Below are positions 38,594 through 49,180 of a stretch of DNA of 64,000 nt, in pieces (within the stretch, counting starts at the first letter, position 1; each line of letters starts with the position of its first letter). The translations under genes and the position numbers were made by a program. A model generated the notes under the pieces. It was given only the letters and a program-made list of their open reading frames with translations. It did not search any database and was not told the DNA's origin. The DNA is from Crambe crambe. Lineage: Eukaryota; Porifera; Demospongiae; Poecilosclerida; Crambeidae. The DNA lies in NCBI GenBank assembly GCA_963924555.1, contig OZ004584.1:6261001-6325000 (forward strand), in the 5' to 3' direction.

Positions 38594-39784
38594 CTATTGC
38601 ACATAAAGCTCCAACAGCTGGACAGGTGTATCATCTGAATTTCCATGATTACAGATCCTGACCTCCAGGTCATCAGTGGTGGACTGGGTGAGGGTCTTAC
38701 AGAACCAAGGAGGTTTGTTGAATTGGCAGCAGGTGCTATCAGAACCACACCCCTGGCCATCCCAAAGAGGGTCATCGGAGTGGAAGATACTTGGAATTTT
38801 CTTAAGATGATTGCCGGAGTCACAGAAGTAATCCTTTCCAACGAATAAAGTTGAATTTGTCCAGTTATTGCTGTTACTGCATGCACATAGCCAATATGTT
38901 TGAAAGGGACCTTCTTCTCCGATAGCACTGGCAAAGGACCAGATATGTTGACGAGACCCCACACTGCCATGAGTCAGAGAGACACCATCAACATACGGTT
39001 GATCTATACCAGAGTAGAAGACTAGTCCCTTAAAGGCGTCAGTGTTACCATTTTGATAGGCTATTATGCGTCCACACACACGACTATAGGTCAGTCCAAA
39101 AGTGGAGTAGAACACTGAATCGCAATTGGTTTCATTCTTTCTCACTCTTCCACATGTCTTCACAAGGGTAGGGATGGTTGTCCAGTTTCTGGGACAGACC
39201 TGGTTGGGGTCTGACATGTTGAGGAATGCCACACGAGTCCATCCACTTGGTCCATCACAACCACACTTCCTGTTGAACTCACAGTACACACGCACAGCAG
39301 AGCCATTGGAGGACCTGATCCAGTAGTGACCCGATGGGAAGTAGGGATTCAACAGCAAGATAAATAAACATGAAGTAGCAGGATTGCCCGAGTTCCTTCC
39401 TATTATAGAATTTTTAGACTTCATCTTTGAAACTTGCACAAGTGCAGCCATAGCAATTGCACCCACTGCAAGGAGTAGAAGGATATTAACACTGATCACG
39501 ATCCATACTGAATTCCATTTACACTGGTTTTTCTTCGACTCCTCTTTGTGTGGGGCAGTAATGGAGTATGCTGGATTTTCAGAAGTTTCAATGTGTGGAA
39601 GAGCGGCAGTAATGGAGTATGCTGGATTCTCAGAAATTTCCACGTGTGGAAGAGCTAACCCACTCTCTTGGTTAATACATACAGGAATGTTGAAAGGCGT
39701 ATCACCTTGGTTAGCATCTGATTTCACATTACTAATCACTGAATCATAAGTTTCATCATATTCAGAGCTCATTATTTCAATCAT
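38594..39784 (-). CDS. Receptor-like protein with a different tail (tandem NPAY motifs) on a class A ectodomain
   Basis: I start at the ATG at 39782-39784 (396 residues); the open frame extends 21 codons upstream without ATG. The N-terminal part is unlike the rest of the family: MIEIMSSEYDETYDSVISNV, then a tandem repeat LPHVEISENPAYSITA / LPHIETSENPAYSITA (residues 45-60 and 62-77) with NPxY at Y56 and Y73. A different membrane helix follows (about 92-116, VWIVISVNILLLLAVGAIAMAAL). There is no coiled coil. The ectodomain is ordinary class A (SGHYWIRSSNGSAVRVYCEFNRKCGCDG, VCGRIIAYQNGNTDAF, DPLWDGQGC, PPWFC, DDLEVRIC, LLELYVQ). NPxY motifs are known endocytosis and PTB-binding signals. The ectodomain matches the gene at 62927-64000, whose stalk is of the usual kind. 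One of the two has therefore exchanged its N-terminal half. Confidence 0.85.
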   Translation of the reverse strand: MIEIMSSEYDETYDSVISNVKSDANQGDTPFNIPVCINQESGLALPHVEISENPAYSITAALPHIETSENPAYSITAPHKEESKKNQCKWNSVWIVISVNILLLLAVGAIAMAALVQVSKMKSKNSIIGRNSGNPATSCLFILLLNPYFPSGHYWIRSSNGSAVRVYCEFNRKCGCDGPSGWTRVAFLNMSDPNQVCPRNWTTIPTLVKTCGRVRKNETNCDSVFYSTFGLTYSRVCGRIIAYQNGNTDAFKGLVFYSGIDQPYVDGVSLTHGSVGSRQHIWSFASAIGEEGPFQTYWLCACSNSNNWTNSTLFVGKDYFCDSGNHLKKIPSIFHSDDPLWDGQGCGSDSTCCQFNKPPWFCKTLTQSTTDDLEVRICNHGNSDDTPVQLLELYVQ

Positions 39785-40184
39785 TGACGAGGGTAGACAC
39801 AAATGGTCCAAGTAGCAATAGATCACAAACAAATAGAAGCCCGACAATTTAAGGGAGCTATACTGTGAGTCATGGGCAGACTGTATATGGAATCACCTCT
39901 CCATACTTAGACTAATCCTTCAATGTAATGTTAGATATGTTCATGCGTGAATGTGTATAACTAGTATATTGGTCCCTATGAAGTACTGCAGGAGCCATTA
40001 TGGTTACTCCCACCAACAATAGACGTAATATGCCAAATGTTTACAAACATCTATCCACTTAGGGGAAAATGAGAAGTAGAGATAAACATGTTACAGACAG
40101 GTGTGGCTATTACACTTTTGCCATCATGCCTGCTCAGTCAAGCAAGTGTATAACACAGCGTGTTATACACTTGTACACTTATAC

Positions 40185-40400
40185 ACTCTCGAGATCCCAC
40201 ACTGCCATGAGTCAGGGAGACACCATCAACATATATGGTGACGGGAGGCAAACACTAGTCCTAAAAAGGCATCAGTATTTCTATCCTGATAGGCTATTAT
40301 GCGTCCACACACACGACTATAGGTCAGTCCAAAAATGGAATAGAACGTTGACTACTGCTGCGATGGTGGTCCAGTTGCTGGGACAGACATTCCAATCAAA
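40185..40400 (-). pseudogene. Receptor ectodomain fragment
   Basis: Matches the class A middle region: the GSVGS side of YVDGVSLTHGS (with an insertion), DRNTDAFLGLV, AYQ-RIC and SRVCG, then FGLTYS, ending near CPSNWTTI. It is closest to 53911-55443 (shared FLGLVFAS-type sequence). It is not translatable through. Confidence 0.75.
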
Positions 40401-40867
40401 ATTAATGATTCCCTCCCCATGGGAAAGAACATAGCTACATAACTTCAGCGAGCGAGCTGATCCACAGGTCATGACGCATTGAAACATTTTATGCTCCAGG
40501 TGTAGTTATCAGAGAGTGTGATAGCACTCTCTATGTAGGGTTAGTCTGGAATGGGTGTGGCTTCTCTCATTAGAACTATACAAACTAGACTCGCTGTATC
40601 TCTTCTATTCTTGCTACAGGCTCAACTAAACTTCTCACATCTGGAAAACAATGCAGAAGATGATGATATGTTAACTCAAACTCCTCCAGAACAGTGTCAA
40701 CAATCGGCACCAGCCACCATCTAAATCTAAAATTTTTTGATTTGGTTAGTCAGATTCATCTTCCTTGATGGCTGTAACTTCATGATCCTTTCACATACGA
40801 CAATAAAATTCATATCAACTTGTGCAGTTATAACCACACAATGTGTTTTTACCATCGTTATCCATAA

Positions 40868-41176
40868 AGTGAAAGGAAAAAATTATGCTAAATAATAGGG
40901 TTAGTCTGTACTTTAACCTATAGCAGTTTCTGTGAACAAACATCAAAATTATGCTGCCTTCAATAATAATCCCTACATCACTGCTTAAATCAAGCAGAAC
41001 ACTTTTATAATGACATGAATGATTAAAGCAGCTTGGTGGGAGACAGTGATGTAGGGATTATTATTGAAGGCAGCATAATTTTGATGTTTGCTCACAGAAA
41101 CTGCTATAGGTTAAAGTACAGGCTAACCCTACATGGCCCTTTTTATTTAGCATACATGTAATTTTTTTTCCTTTCA
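40868..41176. mobile_element. Long inverted-repeat (fold-back) element
   Basis: Arms of about 115-130 bp (40868-40983 and 41045-41176) are almost perfect reverse complements, separated by a loop of about 60 bp. The arms include CCTATAGCAGTTTCTGTGA and CAATAATAATCCCTACATCA. The arm ends contain GAAAGGAAAAAA/TTTTTTTCCTTTC. No coding capacity; it looks like a MITE with arms filling most of its length. No target duplication is obvious. Confidence 0.75.
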
Positions 41177-41628
41177 TGTATATGTAGTGTCTTGCAATAG
41201 TAGTGCCCTGTGCTGCATTTATGCACATGCTCCAATACAAATGGCTTGATTGATTTCTACATCACTTTGTTATATGTAGCATGGTGGATTGTAGGTGCTA
41301 GGCTTATCTAAGGCACTAGACTTCTTGTAGGCACTAGACTTATCTAGTACTGTACTACAGCTTTCTATGCATGCAGCTGCCTGCAACTTACATCACTCAA
41401 CAGCAAAGATTTGAACCACAAATGAATTAAAACCTATCGGCTCTAAGCTTATACTTGCCTCTTGCTCGCTCGCTGTCAAATATTATTATACATTGCCTTA
41501 GTAACGTCACAGGTGTAAGAGGTATGTAGCTACTAGCTACTCTAGAGGAAATCACAAAAGGTGTGTGTGTGTGAAACTCAAAGTTAAAATGTATGGTTGA
41601 TTTATTATCAACTGCTTTGTTCCAATTC

Positions 41629-42550
41629 TCACTGGATGTAAATTTCAAATGCTTGAATTGCGATGTCTTCATCATCGTGAGGTTGGTCACAACACACTCT
41701 CATCTCTATGTCGTCAGAGGTGAGTTCTGGAAGTCGTCTGTAGAACCATGGAGGATCATTGAGAGTGCAATTCACATTCGACCCACAGTCTTCCCCATCC
41801 CATATAGGAGATTCCTCATGACACCCAACTCTACTTGGAACTCTATCACAAAAGTAATGACTGTCCTCAACAAATGAAGGTCGATTGTAGTCACAATGGT
41901 TTCTACTCTCACCCTTTCTACTCTCACCCCAATGATTAGCAAAAGACCAAATGTGCTTCCTTGAGTGAGGCACTCCATGAGTCAGACTCACACCATCAAC
42001 GTAGTTGGAGTCAATATCAAGAGGTGCCTGTCTGCGATGACCAAATGCATCAGGTGACCCAAACTGATAAGCTCTGATCATCCCACATACATGGGAATAG
42101 TTAAGACCATGTGAAGTGTAACTATTTGAAGAACATTTTCCAGTTGGAGAGTTTGTACCAATTTCACATGTTGGTTCAGGATTGCAATCACCCCCTGTCC
42201 TGAGACCACTTGGACACTGGCTACTGTTGTCTCTCATGTCCAGACTAGCCACTCTCATCCACCCTCCAGTGACTCCACCACACGACCTGGTCATGTCACA
42301 GTACACACGTACAGCAGAGCCATTGGAGGACCTGATCGAGTAGTGACCTGATGGGGAGGAGGAATTCAACAGCAAGATAAATAAACATGAAGGAGCAGGA
42401 TTGCCCGAGTTCCTGAAGAGCTAACTCACTCTCTTGGTTGATATATACAGGAATGTTGAAAGGCATATCACCTTGGTTAGCATCTGATTTCACATTACTA
42501 ATCACTGAATCATAAGTCTCATCATATTCAGAGCTCATTATTTCAACCAT
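41629..42550 (-). pseudogene. Class B receptor with deleted membrane segment
   Basis: The tail start (MVEIMSSEYDETYDSVISNV, ATG 42548-42550) is of the NPAY-gene type. The NPAY repeats and the transmembrane helix are deleted. The tail joins directly, out of frame, to the ectodomain start at about 42410 (CSFMFIYL..., CLFILLLNSSSPSGHYSI). From 42375 the class B ectodomain is open to the stop: VYCDMTRSCGGVTGGWMRVASLDM, VCGMIRAYQFG, SPIWDGEDC, DPPWFYRRL and DDIEMRVC, ending FEIYIQ. It is uninterrupted where 45211-46761 and 56545-58078 have an intron. Without helix or signal peptide it is unlikely to make a functional receptor. Confidence 0.7.
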
Positions 42551-43819
42551 TGACTCCAGCCTGAGGGTAGACACAAATGGTCCAAGTAGCAATAGATCAC
42601 AAACTAATAGAAACCCGACAATTTAAGGGAGTTACTGTGAGTTATGGGCAGACTATATATGGAATCACCTCTCCATACTTAACTATCGTCAATAAGTAGG
42701 GGAGGCATGCACAACTAAAACACCTAGACTAAACCTTCAATGTAATGTTAGATATGTTCATGCATGAATGTGTATAACTAGTATATTGGTCCCTATGAAG
42801 TATTGCAGGAGCCAATACGGCTACTGCCACCAACAATGGACATAATAATTATGCCAAACACTTACAAACACCTATCCACTTAGGGAAAATTGAGAGGTAG
42901 AGATAAACATGTTATAGACAGGTGTGGCTATTACACTTTTGTCATCATGCCTGCTCAGTCAAGCAAGTGTATATACAGCGTGTGCAAAGAAAGCAAGCAA
43001 CAGCATTGAGATTGAGAGCCTACCAAGAAAATGAAAAACAACAACAACAAAACAAAAAACTCGCTCTGATGCAATATCCGGTCACCAACAGGATCATAGC
43101 AACTCTAGTCACACAACTATTATATGATGTACATTTTAAGGAATAGTGTGATACATATCTTTAAATCGCTGATGCAGCTGAATTTTAATGTGCCATTTAT
43201 TATGCAGGAATGTCACTCTAAATTTTCAGGTAATTTTCTGCATGTGCAGTCAGTAGATGGAAAATATCACATTAGGATTGCCATGTTGGTAGCCAATAAT
43301 TATAGTCTAGGAATACTGACATCACCCATCTGTCATAGCCACCCTGCATGCATGTCCAAGTTCAGGTAGTCTTGGCAGGGGACATTCCTGGACTACACAG
43401 TTTGCCACATGAATGTGAAAACTGGCATCTTATAAAATAATAAGAATGTATACTCAGCCAACATGAGAGAGAAGCACTAAAAGGAGTTCATCACTAGTGG
43501 TCTTCAGGAGATTGATCATTCTGTTCTTAATAAAGTGGATACTATACTAACCATGAACTTTTTTTGTTGATCAACTACAGTCACTGACAAGATATCAGAA
43601 AAGTCCAAGGATAAGTTGCAAGAAAAAAGATATCATAGGCATTTTAGTGTGATGTTCCTTTTAATTTCTCTGGTGGAGAAGTGTAGTCAAGGGATTTTGT
43701 AAGAAATTAATATAAGTTGATGCATATAACTATATTAGAGCCTGCCCATAATACACTAAGAAGAGGAAGATAACTTCTGTACAATACAGGAATAATATTA
43801 TTATTGATCTACTTTCATA
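42551..43819. other. Intergenic, partly duplicated
   Basis: 42600-42960 matches the upstream flank at 39850-40120 and in part 48540-48610 and 48890-49025. The remainder to 43819 is AT-rich with no recognisable gene. Confidence 0.5.
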
Positions 43820-43992
43820 GTGAATCCAACTAGTGCACACATGCACAACCAACTACAAACAGGCTTCTTCAACTATCTTGATGAGGAGTTGCTGATGTAG
43901 ACACATTTGCTGGTATAAACTTTCATACTGTGATGTGGCAGATTCCTTGAGATTTAGTGATTCGTGAGCATGTTCTGTTTAACTTGAAGTAG
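43820..43992 (-). pseudogene. Receptor tail/membrane fragment
   Basis: Matches the start of the family: the membrane segment (CSWLCMCALVGF), the KKP region, SATPHQD with damage, the YEI region and the tail start, where ATG is lost. No stalk or ectodomain follows. Its upstream side continues into duplicated flank that recurs at about 44460 and 56110. Confidence 0.7.
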
Positions 43993-45210
43993 GCAATACA
44001 GATCTTGATTTCTCTGTAACTTTGTGTCTTGAAGATCTTGTGTGTTATGCAGTGAAAATATGAGGATTCATAGACTTTTATGGTTCTAGAAGTATATCAA
44101 GCCTGTATACAGTTATTTTTACAGGTCTGAAATGAACTAATAGTTCACAGTGGTTACATACTATAATGTACATAATTATAACTATGAAATGGAAACACGA
44201 TCCACGAAGATATAGCTACTATACCAAAAATGCATGTGTACAAATTATCATCTTGTAAAAACACACTGATAGTAGCAATAGTGTCAAAGTTCAAAGTTCA
44301 TAATGCTGGTCCTGTTGTAAAAGTAATGGGTGTGATAATCATGTTAAAGTTAGCCTCCAAAAAATGGAGGGTAAATATCAAGAAATTTCTATTGGCCAAC
44401 AGTATATATGAACTATATTTTGGTAAGCATGTTCCCTCTTGCTTAGGTAGGCAATATAGCTCTTAATTTCTCTGTAACTTTGTGTCTTGAAGATCTTGAA
44501 AGTTTTCTGCTTTATGCAGTGCAAATATGGGGATCTGTGACCTTTATGTAGTTCTAGAAGTACATTAAGCCTACAGTATTTTATAGGTTTTAAGCTTACT
44601 AGTAGTTCACAGTGGTTAGATACTATAATTAATATTACACTTAGCTATAGTTGCAATGAAATGGATATAGCCAGAGGTGCGATCCACAAAAATAATATCT
44701 ATAAAATTAACACCAAAACTGCATGTGTACAAATCTTAATAGTAGCATTATTCCTAAATAGAAAGTTCAAAGTTCATGTGCTGGTCCTGTTGGAAGTCTT
44801 TCATTAAAATAATGGGTGTGGCAATTATAAATACTGTTACACGAGTGGGTCACGTTATAACCTACAGATGCTCAGCATTACTGCCAAGGGGAAATAACCT
44901 GATACTCCATGTCAACCACTGCTAAAATAACCTAAAATTGAAGTTGGATAGCTGAAGTGTCTATTAGAAGATAAAAACAGTTCATAAAAGGAATCATGTG
45001 ATTGATTAGTGTGAATGAGTTCTAATTAAAAAAAAGTAACAGGTAGAAGTTATATGATCATTAAAGGATATCACAGTTGTAGTTACATGAATTTATAAAC
45101 CAAAGTACAGTGTGATGTGTCATTATGTGACCTTAATAAAGGTATGTGTGTGTGAAACTAAAGTTAAGTATTGAAGTGTAATTCGTTTGACAACTGCCTT
45201 GTTTAAATTT
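43993..45210. other. Intergenic, duplicated downstream flank of class B genes
   Basis: About 44460-45210 is similar to 56100-56544 (shared CTCTGTAACTTTGTGTCTTG and GATGCTCAGCAT.ACTGCCAAGG). A local duplicate of part of this (about 43990-44120 and 44450-44590) is also present. No gene. Confidence 0.55.
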
Positions 45211-46761
45211 TCACTGGACGTAAATTTCAAATGTTTGAATTGCAATGTCTTCATCATTGTGAGGTTGGTCACAACAAACTCTCATCTCTATGTCGTCAGA
45301 GGTGAGTTCTGGAAGTTGTCTGTAGAACCACGGAGGAGTGCAGTCTACATTGGACCCACAGTCCTCCCTGTCCCATAAAGGAGATGCCTCATAACAACCA
45401 GCATTTCCTGTGCTACGAATTCCATCACAAAAATAATTGTTTTGAACAAATGAAGGTCGATTAGAGTCACAGTGCCTCATATCTATGCAATATTGAATAT
45501 TGATTATAGTGTGAAGGAAAATATTGCAGTTTTCAGTATTTTAATTATAATTATTATTATGGCTTCTACTTTTCACCCCACGAAAATTCCCTGCCATGAG
45601 GTAGTTAATTTATAACATACCAGCAGCAAAGGTCCAGATGTGCTCCCTCAAGGGAGGCACTCCATAAGTCAGACTCACACCATCAACATAGTTGGAGTTT
45701 ATATTGGCAGACATCCCTCTGTTATTGCCTCTAAATGCATCGACGGTCCTAAACTGATAGGCTCTGATCATCCCACATACATGGGAATAGTGAAGACCAT
45801 GTGAAGTGTAACTATTAGAAGAACATTTTCCAGCTGGAAAGTTTGTACCAATTTCACATGTTGGTTCAGAAGTGCAACTATCCCCCTGCCTGAGACCACT
45901 GGGACATTGGCTACTGCTGTCTCTCATGTCCAGACTAGCCACTCTCATCCACCCTCCAGTGATGTTATCACACGACCTGGTCATGTCACAGTACACACGC
46001 ACAGCAGAGCCATTGGAGGACCTGATCCAGTAGTGACCTGATGGGGAGGAGGGATCCAACCACAAGATATGTGAACAGGAAGCAGCAGGATTCAACTGTA
46101 GTAGGATATCAATTCGTCTTGAAACACTTGCTTGAAGCTCATTGAGATCATTAACAGAAATTTGAAGCTGATTTATTCTTGTTTCATATTCAGATATGCT
46201 ACCATTCACAGAAGTATCAAGTCCAAATATAGAATTCTGAAGCTGCATTACTCTTCCTTCAAGTTCAGAAATATTAACATTCACAGAAGTATCAATAGAT
46301 ACCTGAACCTGGTTTATTCTTCTTTCATATTCCAATATGCTACCATTCACAAAAATTTCAAGTCCAGATAGAGAATTCTGAAGCTGTACTATCCTTCTTT
46401 CGTATTCAGATATGCTACCATTCACAGAAGTTTCAAGTCCAGATATAGAATTCTGAAGCTGCATTATCATGTGCTCCATCTCAATCTTAGCACTCTGATG
46501 GTTGACTTGTGAAACATTCCACACTGTAAGAGCCAAGCTAGCAAATGCTACACTACCTGCTAAGATGAATCCAACTAGTGCACACACGCACAACCAACTA
46601 TAAACAGGCTTCTTCAATTTGGACTTATCTTGATGAGGAGTACCTGATGTATACACATTTCCTGAAGTACTATTAGATGGAATTTCGGACCGAGAATTCA
46701 CATCACAGGACACAACAGCTTTCTTGAAATTTGGTAACTCGTAAGTGTGTTCCTCTTCCAT
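45211..46761 (-). CDS. Type II membrane receptor-like protein, class B ectodomain, two exons
   Basis: Exons 45621-46761 and 45482 down to 45211, with a 138-bp GT-AG intron (45483-45620) in phase 1. Total 470 residues, ATG at 46759-46761. The tail is MEEEHTYELPNFKKAVVSCD...SRSEIPSNS; the second tyrosine is replaced (SEIP). The helix is at about 55-80. The stalk has four to five of the 25-residue repeats, each with an NGS site. The class B ectodomain has CSHILWLDPSSPSGHYWI, VYCDMTRSCDNITGGWMRVASLDM, VCGMIRAYQF, YVDGVSLTYG and HIWTFAA. After the intron come CDSNRPSFVQNNYFCDG, SPLWDREDCG, PPWFYRQL and DDIEMRVC, ending FEIYVQ. Exon lengths are identical to those of 56545-58078. No 5' intron is seen. 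Confidence 0.85.
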
Positions 46762-46878
46762 GGTTTAACTTGAAGAAAGAAATTCACTATTATACACAAC
46801 CTTTATACACTGCATCACTGAGTTATGATTGGATTGCTCTTGGGACTGCATAAAACAATCCATAATATTATTACAAGT

Positions 46879-47131
46879 AAAGAAAAAACATTTATTCAAT
46901 AAATGAAGTTGATATAAGGATTAGCTACTAATTAACTCAAAAAGAGTTAGAACAAGAGCTGAATGGATGAGATTATGCATGAATAAGTCAAATGTGGGTA
47001 CGTCACCTAATGACCGCACCTGGATTCGACTTCATTCTTGCATAATCTGCTCTTGTTCCCACCCTTTTTTGACCAGTCAACTAGTCATCCCTATATCAAC
47101 TTCATTTATTGAATAAATGTTTCTTCTTTGC
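46879..47131. mobile_element. ~250-bp palindromic MITE
   Basis: Outer arms of about 40 bp (46879-46917 and 47092-47131; core ACATTTATTCAATAAATGAA) are nearly perfect. Imperfect complementarity continues almost to the centre (ACAAGAGC...GCTCTTGT, GATTATGCA...TGCATAATC). Non-coding. It lies just upstream of the 45211-46761 gene. Confidence 0.75.
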
Positions 47132-47242
47132 TTGTTTATTTTTAAAAAAATGGGATCCTTTGCAGCAGGTCATTAGTGCTAAAATATCTCATTATAGCTT
47201 CTCGTTATGCCACTATTTTGTGATTTCTTTCTGTATTATTAT

Positions 47243-47247
47243 TGTGT

Positions 47248-47278
<31 letters not shown>

Positions 47279-47335
47279 GGGGGGGGGAGGGGTCATTCAC
47301 CCACCCTTGGCAATGGTTCGCCCCCCCCCCCCCCC
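47243..47335. repeat. (GT)n, poly-G and poly-C tract
   Basis: (GT)9, then a G-run of about 26 bases, then after 45 bp a C-run of about 17 bases. The two runs could pair. Such runs are assembly-sensitive. Confidence 0.85.
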
Positions 47336-47337
47336 CA

Positions 47338-47420
47338 ACATAGTTGGAGTTTATATTGGCAGTATTCGTGCCTGCAAATGCATCAACTGCCCTAAACTAA
47401 TAGGCTCTTATCATCCCACT
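47338..47420 (-). pseudogene. Class B ectodomain relic
   Basis: About 80 bp matching 45690-45775 (the ANINSNYVDG region back to GMIRAYQF). It is isolated, with no neighbouring parts of the gene. Confidence 0.65.
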
Positions 47421-48130
47421 TCCTACCTCACTCCCATGACAGACCATGCAAGATGGGATGTAAAGGGAGTGACAAAAGTAGGAATAGTTAGCTCGTAGTT
47501 TGGTCATATTGGTGATGAGTAAGGGGTTATTTGACTGAAGTTCATTCTTGTTGCTGGACTGCACACAGCCATCCCTACTTTTTATAATAAATATTTTTTT
47601 CTTTTCTTTACTTGTTCATCACCTTTTTGGATGTAATCCTCTAATAAGGCAACTGGATGCTGTGATCCTGCTATTCAAGTTAATTGTAGCTATGTAGTTC
47701 ATTGGAGGTTTCATCATATTATTGTATATATATGAGCTGAAATGAATTAGCTTGTAGTTTGGTAATATTGGTGATGGGTAAGAGGTTGCTTGACTGGAGT
47801 TAACTCTTGTTGCTGAACTTTTTTGAAACTTTTGTGCTGACCTCATAAAATGTTTGGTGTTTGAGATATGGTAGCTAAATATGAGTGCAAAAAATTTCTT
47901 TGAATTAAAAAGGTTAAGTAGGGATGGCCTAAAATCTAGTTGGGCTCTATAAATGTACTGCAGCCTCATATGAAATCAATCCCTATATTTACATCCACTG
48001 CCTATAGCTAGCTAATGGCTGGTAAGCAGGCTCAGACTATTAGAAGATAAAAACAGTTCACAATCATGTCAGGAAGTTTATTCAATTGGTGAATGAGATA
48101 GCCACTCCAATAACTTCCATATTGGCATAA

Positions 48131-48493
48131 GCCATAAAATTTAGCTGCATTATTACTATTCCAGTCACTCCTAGCCGGCCCTCCTAATTTCAATAGCTAA
48201 CCACACCTATATCCTACTTCTCTCACCTTAAGTGAGTAAAGTAACCCCTTACCCATACCCACAGCAATATTACAAAACTACTATTCCTACTTCACTCCTA
48301 GGCCTATAACCACTCCCATTTAGGAGGCCTAGGAGTGAAGTAGGAATAGTAGTTTTGTAATATTGGTATGGGTAAGGGGTTACTTTACTCACTTAAGGTG
48401 AGAGAAGTAGGATATAGGTGTGGTTAGCTATTGAAATTAGGAGGGCCGGCTAGGAGTGACTGGAAAAGTAATAATGCAGCTAAATTTTATGGC
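48131..48493. mobile_element. Near-perfect 360-bp palindrome (MITE)
   Basis: Arms 48131-48305 and 48325-48493 are reverse complements with only a few differences, around a spacer of about 20 bp (TATAACCACTCCCATTTAGG). The arms contain GCCATAAAATTTAGCTGCAT, AGTCACTCCTAGCCGGCCCT and AAGTAACCCCTTACCCAT. Parts of the arms recur at 51160-51350 and 47440-47600, defining a family. Near-identity of the arms suggests a young insertion. Confidence 0.85.
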
Positions 48494-48659
48494 TATCCCT
48501 ACTTCACTTTTTATTTAGAAGAAATTTTTTGCGCTCATTTTACGAACATCTATCCACTTAGGGAAAATTGAGAGGTAGAGATAAACATGTTATAGACAGG
48601 TGGTCTGTTCTAGCTAGTCACTGTAAACACCAATGGTGTAGTTTGCCATATGAATGTGA

Positions 48660-48890
48660 AAACTGGCACAAGTGCAGCCATAGCAATTGCACCCACTGCA
48701 AGGAGTAGAAGGATATTAAAACCGATCATCACCTTGGTTAGCATCTGATTTCACATTACTAATCACTGAATCATAAGTCTCATCATATTCAGAGCTCATT
48801 ATTTCAACCATTGACTCCAGCCTGAGGGTAGACACAAATGGTCCAAGTAGCAATAGATCACAAACTAATAGAAACCCGACAATTTAAGGG
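48660..48890 (-). pseudogene. Relic of an NPAY-type tail
   Basis: Matches part of the membrane helix (ILLLLAVGAIAMAALVQV) joined to the SDANQGD region and the MVEIMSSEYDETYDSV start. The NPAY repeats are deleted. It parallels the tail left at 41629-42550; both share the flank AGACACAAATGGTCC. Confidence 0.75.
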
Positions 48891-49180
48891 AGTTACTGTG
48901 AGTCATGGGCAGACTATATATGGAATCACTTCTCCATACTTATTATCGTCAATAAGTAGGGGAGGCATGCACAACTAAAACACCTAGACTAAACCTTCAA
49001 TGTAATGTTAGATATGTTCATGCATGTATGTATCATATATATCATTTAGGCAGCACTCATTGACACTATAATTATTCTCAAACATGAACAGCTACTGAAG
49101 TATAAAAGAAGAAGAAAGAGAAACGGTTCTCTAAAGATTCTTAGCATTATTGTTTGTAAAACAAGAGGTTAAGTTGCATT

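Larger units (their letters stand above)
39785..41628. other. Intergenic with receptor fragment and a palindromic element
   Basis: The upstream flank (39850-40120) recurs at 42600-42960. A receptor fragment lies at 40185-40400, the dispersed repeat of 18783-18862 at about 40510-40592, and a long inverted repeat at 40868-41176. A GTGTGTGTG run lies near 41560. No other gene. Confidence 0.55.
46762..49180. other. Gene-free region dense in palindromic elements and fragments
   Basis: Contains inverted-repeat elements at 46879-47131 and 48131-48493, partial family members at about 47440-47600 and 47750-47830, a GT/poly-G/poly-C tract at 47243-47335, a class B relic at 47338-47420 and an NPAY-type tail relic at 48660-48890. 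No intact gene. Confidence 0.6.

Noticed and set aside
47109..47498. 129-codon ORF through the poly-G/poly-C tract
   Set aside because: Its body is Gly and Pro runs from homopolymers joined to an antisense receptor relic.
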